From: Proteles cristata cristata
Lineage: Eukaryota > Chordata > Mammalia > Carnivora > Hyaenidae
Direction of reading: 5' to 3'
NCBI GenBank assembly: GCA_017311185.1
Contig: JAESUZ010001731.1
Span: forward strand, 122,403-186,402
DNA length: 64,000 bases
Shown here: positions 51,661 through 61,364 of the stretch, in pieces
How the letters are laid out: each line of letters starts with the position of its first letter
Numbering within the stretch: the first letter of the stretch is position 1
Notes under the pieces: model-generated
Told to the model about the DNA's origin: nothing
Database searches by the model: none
The model's input: the letters and a program-made list of their open reading frames with translations, nothing else
Made by a program: the position numbers and the translations under genes

Positions 51661-52339
51661 GTGACCTCTTTGGAGACAGAGCAACCCGTTTGGGGTCTGG
51701 GTCTCCCCGGGTGCCCCTCACACGTGGCCTTCCTAGGCACCTCTGCCAGCTTATCCTCCGTGGTGACAGCTGAGGGTGGGGTAGAGCGGGCACTCTTCTT
51801 CTTACCTGTCCCCGAGAGCCCAGAGTGGCCCTGGAAACTCACTCGGGGGCTGAAGAGAACAAGTCAGGGCCTTTCCAGAACCCAGGATGAGGAGGGGGTG
51901 GCAGTCCTACGCCCCCGTTATTCCCCCAATCCAGATGCTTTCCCCAAGGGCCCCTTCTCCCCCCTTCACCCCCCCGCCAGGTCTCTGAGAAGGAAAAGGG
52001 GCTCCCAAGGCAGCGTAGCAGAAGCCATTGGCTTCGAGTCTTCGTTAGCTGGTTGTCAACTTGGAAAGCAGAGAGGGCTCCGTGAGGTGGCCGGGAGAAG
52101 GTTCCATGGGGGAGCAGAGGAGGGGAGGAGTCGCAGTGAGGACTTTGCAGCAAGCCCTTACTGACTATCCCCTCGGTGTCTGGCCCCACGCTTGTCCCCA
52201 GGGCCACTGCTCCCGCCCCCGGGTTGCTGTCAGTCTGGGATGAGGGGCCAGAGAGCCCAGGCAGGGGACGAGAACATAGACTCAGGCCAGCCAGTCATGG
52301 CTTCCAGGCAGCTTGCGGGACCTTTGGCAACTTGCCTAA

Positions 52340-52500
52340 CCATTCATTTGTTCATTCATTCATTCATTCGCTCCTTCCCCATCCCTTCACTTCATGAATA
52401 TTTATCAAGTGCCTGTTGCGTGCTGGGCGCTGGAGGTACAGTGGTGGTGGACCGGGCAGGCTCTGAGCCTTCTGGAGCTTGCAGCCGAAGCGGGAGGAGG
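52340..52500 (-). mobile_element. L2 3' terminus, reverse orientation
   Basis: TTCATTCATTCATTCATTCG, ATATTTATCAAGTGCCTGTT, GTGCTGGGCGCTGGAGGTAC in antisense L2 order. Confidence 0.72.
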
Positions 52501-52839
52501 GGGGACAGGGGACGGGAAGGGGGCCCTTTAGATAGGGTGGTTTAAAAGAGGCCTCTCATTACAGGAGGCCACACCCTCCTCCTTAAAGACCCGCAGATGC
52601 TTTCCAGTTAGTGCTGCCAAACCCGAAATCGAAGTGTCCCGAAGAAACTGCCAACATTCTGCAGACATAGAAGACTCAAAAATGGGTCCCTAGCACCTCA
52701 TAAAAACCTTCTCCCTTCGCAGGGCCTCTCACCCGAGAAGGAAGGCTTGAAGAGGGAAGAGAGGGGCCGGGGGAAGCTCACAGTGAGGCCTCCTCAACAC
52801 CCAGCTGTAGAGCAGTGTGTCATTGGGCACCCCCCCCCT
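52501..52839. other. Single-copy noncoding sequence
   Basis: No feature recognised beyond a G-rich run at 52490-52520. Confidence 0.4.

Positions 52840-52881
<42 letters not shown>
52840..52881. repeat. (CA)n microsatellite
   Basis: About 21 CA units preceded by a C run. Confidence 0.98.
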
Positions 52882-52883
<2 letters not shown>

Positions 52884-53059
52884 GGCTCCAGAAGCTCCTC
52901 CCTGTCTTTTAAAGCCACAGTAACTCGGGCCCAGTTGCCGCTACCTCCCTGCGCTCCCGTACTGCACAGGAATCTGGTGCGTCTCTGGCAGCCAACTAGA
53001 CGGCCACGGGCCCCTCGGGGGAGCCCACAGCCAGCTCAGTGGAGGCGACGGAGACTCAC

Positions 53060-53115
53060 TCATTTCGTGAAAAACTAGTTAATTACAATTATGCGTCATG
53101 CTTTGAAAGAGACTA
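53060..53115. other. Possible conserved noncoding block
   Basis: CTAGTTAATTACAATTATGC holds two overlapping TAAT-type homeodomain motifs and AATTA, followed by GCGTCATGC. No repeat identity. Function not shown. Confidence 0.3.
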
Positions 53116-53480
53116 ATAGGAAGGCCCTCGCTCAAGGCAGGGGTCGGGGAAGGCTGTCCTGGAAAGGTGACACCCAGAGGGTGAGCAGGATTTGGCTGGG
53201 CGGAGAGGCGGGAAGGGAGGAAAGGCTGGTTTGTGGGGGTCGTGACGAGTGAGAGCTGGGGGGCCACGCGGCGTGCTTTCTACAAACAGGAAGCAGGCCA
53301 GGATCGGAGCTGGGTGACGTAAGGAGAGAGAGGCTCAACACGAATTCCGGGAGAGAGGCAAGGAGGGGCCAGACAGGCAGGGCCTCCCAGGTCGTGAGAA
53401 GCATTCGGGCTGCAGCCTTAGAGCTTTTTTTTGAGGAGCCACAGAAGGGGACAGAATCAGGTTTGCATTGGCTTGGCGGG
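53116..53480 (-). mobile_element. L2 internal 3' region, reverse orientation
   Basis: GGGGAAGGCTGTCCTGGAAA, GGTGACACCCAGAGGGTGAG, GGGCCAGACAGGCAGGGCC, ATTCGGGCTGCAGCC match the antisense L2 sequence order. Confidence 0.65.
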
Positions 53481-53704
53481 GGGCGGGGGGCAGCCAAGAG
53501 TGGATGTGGGGAGATGCAAAGTTGGAAGCCTCCATCCATAAGGTATGGGGAAGCTGGAAGGCAGCAGAAGAGTCTAGACGCTTTTGGGAAGTGCCATCAA
53601 CAGGACATTTTGGTGAGCTGGCCGTGGAGCTTCAGGGAAGGGAGGATTTGTCCCCATTACCTAGAGTGGCGGTGAGAACGCAGAAGAGAAAATCTCCATT
53701 GAGG

Positions 53705-54375
53705 GAATACACTCAATGACTTGGACGGCCATACGGGGCATTATGCTGCGGGGGAAGAGCCAACCTCTAAAGGCCACAGACCAAGGTGCGCCTGGGTGGC
53801 TCAGTCGGTTAAGCATCCGACTTCGGCTCAGGTCATGATCTCATGGTTCGTGGGTTTGAGCCCTGCGTCGGGCTCTGTGCTGACTGCCAGCTCAGAGCCT
53901 GGAGCCTGTCTTTGGATTCTGTGTGTCCCTCTCTCTCTGACCCTCCCCTGCTCACGCTGTCTCTCTCTCTGTCTCAAAAATAGATAAAACATTAAAAAAT
54001 TTTTTTAAATAAATAAATAAAGGCCACAGACCTTGTGATTCCATTCATAGGGCATTCTCGAGGCAACAAAATTACAGAGACTGGAGAACAGATTAGTAGT
54101 TTCCAGGGGTGAGGGATGGAGGGCGGGGGACTATACAAAAGCAGCTCAGGGGAGAATTCTGTGGCATCTTGGTCGCGGTGGGGGTTACGCACGTGGTAAA
54201 ATGACACAGTACTACACACGTGTGCGCTGTACCCGTGCGGGTTTCCTGGTTTTGATACTACGCTCCACTAACAGAAGAGGTAGCCGCTGCAGCAAACCAG
54301 GCAAAGAACACACAATCTGTACTATCTTCACAACTTCCTGTGAGTCTGTACTTATTTCAAAAAAATTTTAAAGTT
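53705..54375 (+). mobile_element. L1M 3' end, split by a SINEC
   Basis: ACGGGGCATTATGCTGCGGG, CCATTCATAGGGCATTCTCG, AGATTAGTAGTTTCCAGGGG and CTGTACTTATTTCAAAAAAA follow an old L1 3' UTR. Confidence 0.75.
53783..54018 (+). mobile_element. SINEC, A/B intermediate
   Basis: A-type head (GGCTCAGGTCATGATCTC) with GACTGCCAGCTC, CTGACCCTCCCCTGCTCAC and AAAACATT. Body TTTGGATTCTGTGTGTCC. Perfect TSD AAAGGCCACAGACC (53769-53782 and 54019-54032). Confidence 0.97.
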
Positions 54376-54631
54376 GGCAGAAGAAAAAGAGACAAAACGT
54401 GGTGTGTGGCTTGTAGAAAGCAGTGGATGAAACGTAGCTTCTATTAAAACCAGATGTTACCCCCTCTTTTCAAGGAACCTCTAGGCCAGCCCTGAGACAG
54501 GGAAATAAAAAGGCATGAGGCTGTGGTGACATTCTGAGCTGGGGGTGGGGGGAGACTCAGGCTGTGTTAAATAGAGGGAACAGAAGGAGGACAGACAGGA
54601 GAAAAGAATCCATAAGGGATTTTTAATATTT

Positions 54632-54847
54632 ATTTATGTTTTTAATGTTTATTTATTTTTGAGAGAGAGAGAGAAACAGGGCACGAGTAGGGGAGGGGCA
54701 GAGAGAGAGGGAGACACAGACTTGGAAACAGGCCCCAGGCTCTGAGCTGTCAGCACAGAGCCCAACACTGGGCTTGAACCCACCGACCATGAGATCATGA
54801 CCTGAGCTGAAGTCGGACGCTTAACTGACTGAAACACCCAGGCGCCT
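54632..54847 (-). mobile_element. SINEC, type A, reverse; first of three
   Basis: Complete. The head ends GAAACACCCAGGCGCC and immediately meets the tail of the next copy. Confidence 0.96.
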
Positions 54848-54849
54848 GT

Positions 54850-55073
54850 TGTTTATTTTGAGAGAGAGAGAGGGAGAGAGAGAGAGCGTGTACATGCACG
54901 TGCACGCACAGGAGGGACAGAGAGAGAGAGAAAGCGAGAGAATCCCAAGCAGGCTCCGAGCTGTCAGCAAAGAACCCGACTCGGGGTTTGAACTCATAAA
55001 CCAGACCATGAGATCATGACTTGAGCCAAAATCAAGAGTTGGAGGCTCAACCAACTGAACCACTTGGGTACGC
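54850..55073 (-). mobile_element. SINEC, older form, reverse; second of three
   Basis: Contains TGCACGTGCACG in its tail, as in the copy at 33794. The head is degraded (CCACTTGGGTACGCC). Confidence 0.95.
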
Positions 55074-55094
55074 CTGAAGGCTTTTATTTTTATT

Positions 55095-55322
55095 TTTTTT
55101 TTTAATTTTTTTTTAATGTTTTATTTATTTCTAGGAGAGAGAGAGAGAGACAGCGTGAGCAGGGGAGGTTTCAGAGAGAGAGGGAGTCACAGACTGAAAC
55201 AGGCTCCAGGCTCTGAGCTGGCAGTCAGCACAGAGCCCAACGCGGGGCTCGAACCCACTACCGCGAGATCATGACCTTAGCGAAAGTCGGACGCTTAACC
55301 GACTAAGCCACCCAGGCGCCCC
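55095..55322 (-). mobile_element. SINEC, type B, reverse; third of three
   Basis: All B markers in antisense (TAGGAGAGAG, GAGTCACAGACTGAAACAGG, GCTGGCAGTCAGCAC). TSD around CTTTTATTTTT. Small deletion in the B box (ACCCACTACCGCGAG). Confidence 0.96.
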
Positions 55323-55950
55323 AGCTTTTATTTTTTTTTAACCAAAAATACAAATTAGGCAAATTACAAAGTGAGATTACACAAGGGATCCCCTTAAAGG
55401 TCCTTGAAAGACCAGCCTGCATTTATGAATATGTTTACAGAATATTAACTTTTTAACGAAGTCTAAGTAGCAAAGATCAGGGAAATCTTAACTCGAAAGT
55501 CTGGAAGTTCCACTGGCAGCGTGTCATGGCAGCGTGGCAATGTCCATGGCCTACTAGGACCATGTTACTTTCATAACTCTTCCTGACTAAAACTCACTTT
55601 TTTCGTGTGTGTAGAGTAGGCTGGGATTTGAAGGACACTGAGGTACTGACGTGAATCTTCCCCATCCGGTTCTTTCCCAGCCACTGGTTGGTACTTATTT
55701 CCCCCTTAGAGATTTATTCCTTCTGCTTCAAACCAGACTCCCTGTTACAACCTTAATCTTAGCTAAGAGTAGATTTTTGATGAGGGGAGACCATGCCAGC
55801 CCTCAGCTGAGGGAAGAGGGGACAGAAGATATGGGTAGGAAGGGAGGGAAGACTTCCTTTCGTGGCCTTTGTGGACAACGCATCTCGTCAGGGCACATTC
55901 CTCACCCTTCTTATTCATTGCTGAGCACTCATTTGAGCACCAGCAGACTG
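55323..55950. other. Single-copy noncoding sequence
   Basis: AT-rich start, otherwise mixed. The 132-codon plus frame at 55651 ends in the repeat that follows. No gene recognised. Confidence 0.42.
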
Positions 55951-56033
55951 ATGATGATGGTGATGATGGTGGTGACAATGGTGATGGTGATGATGGTGGT
56001 GACGATGATGGTGATGATGGTGGTAACAATGGG
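55951..56033. repeat. (GAT/GGT)n tandem repeat
   Basis: About 80 bases of GATGATGGTGATGATGGTGG units with GACAAT and GACGAT variants every 21-30 bases, so it has a higher-order structure. Confidence 0.95.
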
Positions 56034-56150
56034 AGCTACCATGTTTTAAGCACCTACTATGTGTCAGGAACTGTGCAATTTTCTCTCACTTTCACAACAA
56101 ATCTCACAAAGAGGACACTATTTTTAGCACCTCTTTAAAGGTGTAGAAAC

Positions 56151-56256
56151 AGTCAGTTGAGCAACCACCTCTTGATTTCAGCTCAGGTCATGATTCCAGG
56201 GTCATGGGCTCAAGCTCCACGTCAGGCTCTGAGCTGAGCATGGAGCCTGCTTTAGA

Positions 56257-56297
<41 letters not shown>

Positions 56298-56358
56298 TGT
56301 CTGTCTGTCTGTCTGTCTATCCCTCCCCACTCTCTAAAATAGAAAAATAAAAACAAAA
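56151..56358 (+). mobile_element. SINEC, old form, 5'-truncated
   Basis: No A box; starts at CAGTTGAGC. GATTCCAGGGTCATGGGCTC and GAGCTGAGCATGGAGCC are the older centre. TSD GTGTAGAAAC (56141-56150) and GTATAGAAAC (56359-56368). Confidence 0.94.
56261..56318. repeat. (GT)n(CTGT)n microsatellite inside a SINE
   Basis: GT run 56261-56296 then about five CTGT units. Confidence 0.97.
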
Positions 56359-56440
56359 GTATAGAAACAAGGTTTCTTTCTTAGAGAAACCAAGAAGCAT
56401 GGCATAACCAGGTTAGGAACCAAAGTCTTATCTGACCCCA

Positions 56441-57137
56441 AAGGACTGATTTGAAAGAGACCATATAGGGATGACCTCATCCAATGGAGGGGTCAGGGAA
56501 GACTTTCTAGAGGAATTGTCCAAAGGACTGTTCTCTGGACACTCCCTCCGTCCTGAGAGTCCACCAGCACATTCGCACACATAGCTCCCATTTCCAATCT
56601 GTGAGATGGCAGCCAGCTAGCGAGCCAGGGGATGGCGGGGCCCCCAGTGCGGACACAAGTTTGGTTTCACACCTTCTGCTCCATCAACCTGGACATCCCC
56701 CAACCCTCAACCAGAAACCTAGGTGGCCTAAAATCTGAATGGTATAATTTCAAGGCGCCTACCTACCCCCTCATTTGCTAAGCCAGAACTTTTGTCCTTC
56801 TTTTCATCTATGGCCTCCTTTCTCCTGTGTGGGGTGTGGACCAGCTAGGTCCCCGCAGCTGCCAAAATGCAATCCACCCCCCCTCCGGGAGAGACCCCAT
56901 ACTCAAGGTGATTCTCAAGTAGGAAAATCTTCTGATGCACATGGAGATACAGATAGATGGGCAGGTTGGAAGAGAGAAAAACCGTGGGATGAGGACAAAG
57001 CTAAAAAGGATGGTGTCGTGGTGTGCTCATGAATGTCCTAACTTCGTGGATGTTTTGGGAAGGGGGGTGGGAACCGTGTTTTCTAAAGTAACCAAATCCT
57101 AGGCTGAAAGTCTTTATGCAAAGAAAACCAATAAATG
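56441..57137. other. Single-copy noncoding sequence
   Basis: No transposon or gene recognised. An 85-codon plus frame at 56775 has no resemblance. Confidence 0.42.
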
Positions 57138-57138
57138 T

Positions 57139-57334
57139 GGGGCGCCTGGGTGGCTCAGTCGGTTGAGCGTCCGACTTCAGCTCAGGTCACGATCTCGCAG
57201 TTCGGGAGTTCAAGCCCCGCACAGGGCTCACTGCTGTCAGCATGGAGCCCACTTTGGATCCTCTGTCCCCTCCTCTCTCTGCCCCTCCCCTGCTCATGCT
57301 CTCTCTGTCTCAGAAATAAATAGACATTAAAAAA
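57139..57334 (+). mobile_element. SINEC, type A-related
   Basis: GGGGCGCCTGGGTGGCTCAG head intact. Centre shortened to CACTGCTGTCAGCATGG. Target repeat GAAAACCA at 57123 and 57337. Confidence 0.94.
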
Positions 57335-57962
57335 ATGAAAACCAGGACACTGATGAAATGACTGGTGTGAAGAACACTAGGTTAATTGTAGTTGAGTCTG
57401 GTATGGGAACATGGATATAGATACATATATGTGTGTATAACATATGATTAATATAATATATATAATCGAATACAATATCATATATTGAGAAAGAGGAAAG
57501 CACTCCCTGCCAGCATGGCCTTGGGGTGCTCCTGTTGAACAGAAACAATTTAACAAACAGCAGCATCAGACAAGGCCACTCTGTGACCGTAAGGGACCAA
57601 GGCAAAATCAAGACCACTCCTTAATCATGTCTGCGCCCAGACAAAACATGAACGTTGTCTGAACTGCTGACATTGCCAAACATCCCCCTCTCCTGGCTTC
57701 TCTGCGAGGCTGCTGCTGCTGCTTTAGCCTTGCTCTTGTCTGCTTTCCTTCGAGATAAGATTTATCGGAATCTCTAATCATAGAAGTGTCTCTGCTTCCC
57801 AACAGTGTCTAATCTGGAGCAAGCCCCAGCTTCCTTAAAGCCTCCCCAAATCACAGCACGCAAGCCCAAATCCTAGAAGTACCGTCTAATGCCCTCTTCC
57901 TGAGCTGGGCATGGCTCCCGCATGACTCCCCACTGCTGGAGAACATTGAGCGTGGCGTGTGT

Positions 57963-57978
57963 GCGTGTGCGCACACGC
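57963..57978. repeat. Perfect 16-base palindrome GCGTGTGCGCACACGC
   Basis: The sequence equals its own reverse complement and lies in a 25-base alternating purine-pyrimidine run (57955-57979), a Z-DNA-type sequence. Confidence 0.9.
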
Positions 57979-58114
57979 GGGAGTTCGAATTACATAAATG
58001 CAGATATAAATGTATCTCACACACGTATGCTTTTTTCCCACATGATTTGGTCTTAGTTTCAAAGTCTTCCCTTAATGTTGAAACGGAACCTTGGCTGGAC
58101 GTCTGAAAAGCCGA

Positions 58115-58330
58115 GCAAAACCTCATTAATTCAAAGAGCCATAATCCACAGTACGAGAGGGGGAGAGGCAGCCAAAGTTTACCCTTTGCCCGAACTGTAA
58201 AAAAAGGAGTAAGCTCAGGAAATAAATCATCTGAATAAAAAATGGCTTCAACTAGTTCAGAAGCAGCATCGTTTGCATGCTAATTATGTGCCGATTACTT
58301 TACTCGATCTATTGGTTCATAAAAATCAAA
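58115..58330. other. Possible conserved noncoding block
   Basis: CCTCATTAATTCAAAGAGCC, TTTACCCTTTGCCCG, GAAATAAATCATCTGAATAA and TTTGCATGCTAATTATGTGC (octamer-like plus TAAT motif). No repeat identity that I can see. It looks enhancer-like, but this rests on texture alone. Confidence 0.3.
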
Positions 58331-58336
58331 GGGAAG

Positions 58337-58434
58337 TAGGTGCCCAGCAGGCCCAGCCAGTAGAGCAGGTGACTCTTGATCTTGGAGTCGTGAGTTCGAG
58401 CCCTGTGTTGGGTGTAAAGAGAACTTTTACAAAA
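58337..58434 (+). mobile_element. Short old SINEC form
   Basis: GTAGGTGCCCAGCAGGCCCA head remnant, CTTGGAGTCGTGAGTTCGAG, CCCTGTGTTGGGTGTAAAG, then the A-rich tail with no CT body. Same class as 48962. Confidence 0.85.
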
Positions 58435-58614
58435 TTAAAAAGAAAAAGAAAAGAAAATTGTTTTAAAAAGTCAAGGGAAACTCTACTTAGTCTCATCCTG
58501 TTAGGGACTATTTGGGGTTGTTGTTTTGCTTCAAAGTCACTTATTTGTAAACAGTCTGTAAATGGGACTATGGTAGAAGACCTTTACCTACTAATTATTC
58601 AAAAACTGTGAGAC

Positions 58615-58801
58615 TGGGGCGCCTGGGTGGCTCAGTCAGTTAAGCGTCTGACTTTGGCTCAGGTCATGATCTCACAGTTCATAGGCTGGATCCCCACGTC
58701 GGGCTCTGCTTCGGATTCTGTGTCTCCCTCTCTCTCTGACTCTCTCCCCCTCACATTCTCTCTCTCTCAAAAATAAACATTAAAAATTAAAAAAAAAAAA
58801 A
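58615..58801 (+). mobile_element. SINEC, type A, shortened body
   Basis: TSD AAAAACTGTGAGAC (58601-58614 and 58802-58815) is perfect. The GTGCTGACAGCTCAGAGCC section is deleted (GGGCTCTGCTTCGGATTC). Confidence 0.97.
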
Positions 58802-58961
58802 AAAAAACTGTGAGACCAGCTGCCCATTGCATACCTTCCAGGTTACCCAGTTCATTCATGGGGCAAAGGCATGTGAGTCCATACCATTAGTTAGGCCATT
58901 TTGGCAGACAAGATGTCTTCCACCTCCAGGGCAGTTGTGAGCCCCATGTCTCATGCTTCTG

Positions 58962-59186
58962 TAATCCGGGGTTTCTGAACTTCAAATTATTGACATCGGC
59001 GCTAGATAACTGGGCCAGAGTGAGACTCTTCTGTGCACTACAGGATGTTAACCAGTACCCCGGCCCTCTACCCATGGGCGGCCAGTAGCACACCTCCCCA
59101 CACCCCAACGTAATGATCAAAATTGTCTCCAGACTTTGGCAACGGTCCCTGGGCTGGAAAATCCTCCCATTGAGAAGCACTGCTCT
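58962..59186. mobile_element. hAT-Charlie nonautonomous element (MER20-like)
   Basis: GGTTTCTGAACTTCAAATTA, ACTACAGGATGTTAACC, CTACCCATGGGCGGCCAGTA, GTCTCCAGACTTTGGCAACG and GAAGCACTGC. Same order as the copy at 12948. Confidence 0.7.
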
Positions 59187-59499
59187 AAGTCTGCAGTGTA
59201 GCGAAATGGCTCACATCTGTCATCCCTTTAGCCTCACCTCCCCCCTCACTTACAATAGATAGTAGACAGTCCTCCGGGATCTTGCCCCTAGGCTCACTGC
59301 TGCCTCCACACAGATGAAAGGACCACACAAAAGTAAGGTCCAGCTGGGGAATGAGGCTCAGAACCAACTCCCAGTCAGCCTCTTGCAATGGAGGAGGGTT
59401 TCCAGGTGTCTGTCACCAGCCACTTGGCCTTGGAGGGGTTGCCAGAGGTGACCGTTGCTTAATTCCCTTTGCTGTACAGTCGTTTGAGGGACTGCCTTG
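59187..59499. other. Single-copy noncoding sequence
   Basis: No feature recognised. Confidence 0.4.
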
Positions 59500-60215
59500 C
59501 CTTCCCGCTAAGTGCTAAGTACTGGGCGCCTATTTACTCTGTGTTGGCCCCGCGTGAAAGACCTGGCTCGAGTAGACAAGTAACAGACAAGCCCAAATGC
59601 AGTCTGACCAGGGTTCTGAGAGAGGAAAGCCCTAGGTGACTGTGGGATCCCCAAGATGGGCACTGGGCCGAGCCTGGGAGGTCAGGGAAGGGGTCCCAGA
59701 GAAGGTGACATTTGAGCTAAGTTATGAAAAAAGAATGAGAATTTGCAAGCCAAAGGCTAGGCTAGGCTGGGCTCGGCTAAGGCCAGAGAGAGATCTGGAA
59801 CAGGTGGACGGGGTAGCATGGTCTATGTTTGGAAGATGGTGGTAACCCCAAGTTGTTGGCTATTTCCCCAGCTTTAAAAGGGAAAAGAGAGGGGCGCCTG
59901 CATGGCTCAGTGGGTTAAGCGTCCAACTTCAGCTCAGGTCAGGATCTCATGGTTCCTGGGTTGCAGCCCCACATCGGGCTCTGTGCTGACAGCTCGGAGC
60001 CTGGAGCCTGCTTCCGATTCTGTGTCTCCCTCTGTCTCTGCCCCTCTCCCGCTTATGCTCTGACTCTCTCAAAAAGAAATAAATGTTAAAAATTTTTTTT
60101 AAAAGCGAAGAGAGAGACCAAGAGGGCAGAGTGGTAGGCAGGGACCTGCTAATGAAGAGCCTTGCATGCCCAGCTAAGAAAGGCCATCTTTATCCTGAAG
60201 GGTTGTAGATCTTGA
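59500..60215 (-). mobile_element. L2, reverse orientation, split by a SINEC
   Basis: GGTCAGGGAAGGGGTCCCAG, GAAGGTGACATTTGAGC, then beyond the SINE AGGCAGGGACCTGCTAATG and AAGAGCCTTGCATGCC. Order matches antisense L2. Confidence 0.75.
59891..60100 (+). mobile_element. SINEC, type A, inside L2
   Basis: Head GGGGCGCCTGCATGGCTC. TSD AAAGGGAAAAGAGAG (59876) and AAAGCGAAGAGAGAG (60102). Confidence 0.96.
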
Positions 60216-60254
60216 AACATCTCCAGAAACACCGGGGGGCAGGGAGGGTGTTAA

Positions 60255-60325
60255 AATTCAGGTGTCCTGCTTCTGTCCCCAAAGATACTGAGTCACTTGG
60301 CCTCAACCTGAGACCCAGGCATGTG
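60255..60325. mobile_element. hAT-Charlie (MER5-like) fragment
   Basis: ATTCAGGTGTCCTGCTTCTG and AGACCCAGGCATGTGTATTT resemble the middle of MER5A. Confidence 0.45.
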
Positions 60326-60654
60326 TATTTTCTTCTTTAAACTGTTAATATGGTGGATTACGTTGATGGACTTTCAAATATAGACTCTGCCTGACATCAA
60401 ATTATTGGATCACCCCACTTGACTGTGGCATATTAGTCTTGTTATATGTCACTGAATTCTATTTTCCAATACATTGTTGAGGATTTCTCAGTCTATATTC
60501 CTGAAGGATATTGTCCTGCTTTAGCTGCACCCCACAAATTTTGATATGTTGTACTTTCATTTGCATTCAGTTCAAAATATTTTCTCATTTCCCTTGAATC
60601 TTCCTCTTTGACCCATGGATTACTTAGAAATCTGTTGTTGAGTTTCCAAGTACT

Positions 60655-60871
60655 TTTTAAAATTTTTTTATAGTTTATCTATTTTTGAGACAGAGAGAGA
60701 CAGAGCATGAGTGGGGGAGGGGCAGAGAGAGCGGGAGACACAGAATCCGAAACAGGCTCCAGGCTCTGAGCTGTCAGCACAGAGCCCGATGCGGGACTCG
60801 AACCCATGAACTGTGAGATCTGACCTGAGCCGAAGTCGGACGCTTAACTGACAGAGCCACCCAGGTGCCCC
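60655..60871 (-). mobile_element. SINEC, type A, reverse, inside L1M
   Basis: TSD GAGTTTCCAAGTACT (60640-60654) and GAGTTTCCAAGTATT (60872-60886). Confidence 0.97.
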
Positions 60872-60980
60872 GAGTTTCCAAGTATTTAGAGATTTTCCTC
60901 TTAACTTTCTGTTATTGATTTCTAGTTCAATTCCATCGTAGTCAGAGAACATATTCCGTATGATTTCAATGCTTTTAATT

Positions 60981-61162
60981 ATTTTTTATTTTTATTTAGA
61001 GAAAAAGAAAGAGCGTGAGCAGGAGAGAGGAACAGAGGGATAGAGAGAGAATCTTAAGCAGGCTCCATGCTCAGTGCAGAGATCAATGCAAGGCTTGACC
61101 CCACGACAGTCATGACCTGAGCCAAAATCAAGAGTCAACCGACTGAGCCAACCAGGTGCCCC
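60981..61162 (-). mobile_element. SINEC, old form, reverse, inside L1M
   Basis: Centre CCATGCTCAGTGCAGAGATC is older. TSD TCAATGCTTTTAATT (60966) and TCAATGCTTTTAAATT (61163). Confidence 0.95.
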
Positions 61163-61364
61163 TCAATGCTTTTAAATTCATTGAGGTTTGTTTTGTAACC
61201 CAGGATATGACCCCTTTTGGAATGTTCTTTGTACACTGGGGGAGGGGGAGAATGTGTATTTTGTTGGAGTGGGCAGAGTGTTCTAGAAATGTCAGTTAGA
61301 TCTAGTTAGTTGGTTATTGAGTTCTTCTTCGCCCTTGCTGATTTTGTCTCAGGCACCCATATGT

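Larger units (their letters stand above)
50831..52339. other. Moderately GC-rich single-copy region
   Basis: CpG density rises between about 51160 and 51660 without reaching that of 18.5-19.5 kb. Several long overlapping frames on both strands (up to 183 codons, 51613-52164) have no recognisable domain. A poor gene-like region or an unannotated exon area. Confidence 0.4.
56033..56440 (-). mobile_element. MIR split by a SINEC, reverse orientation
   Basis: 3' end TTTTAAGCACCTACTATGTG, GTCAGGAACTGTGC, then after the SINE GAAACCAAGAAGCATGGC and AACCAGGTTAGG. Confidence 0.7.
57345..58336. other. Single-copy sequence with AT-rich and GT-rich segments
   Basis: 57415-57490 is (AT)-rich. 57955-57979 is alternating purine-pyrimidine and holds a palindrome. 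58115-58330 has the look of conserved noncoding DNA. The other frames are unremarkable. Confidence 0.42.
60326..61364 (-). mobile_element. Old L1M ORF2, reverse orientation, two nested SINEs
   Basis: Antisense order: GTTAATATGGTGGATTACG, CATTGTTGAGGATTTCTCAG, CCCATGGATTACTTAGAAAT, GTCAGAGAACATATTCCGTA, GTTAGTTGGTTATTGAG. Frame lost. Confidence 0.85.
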
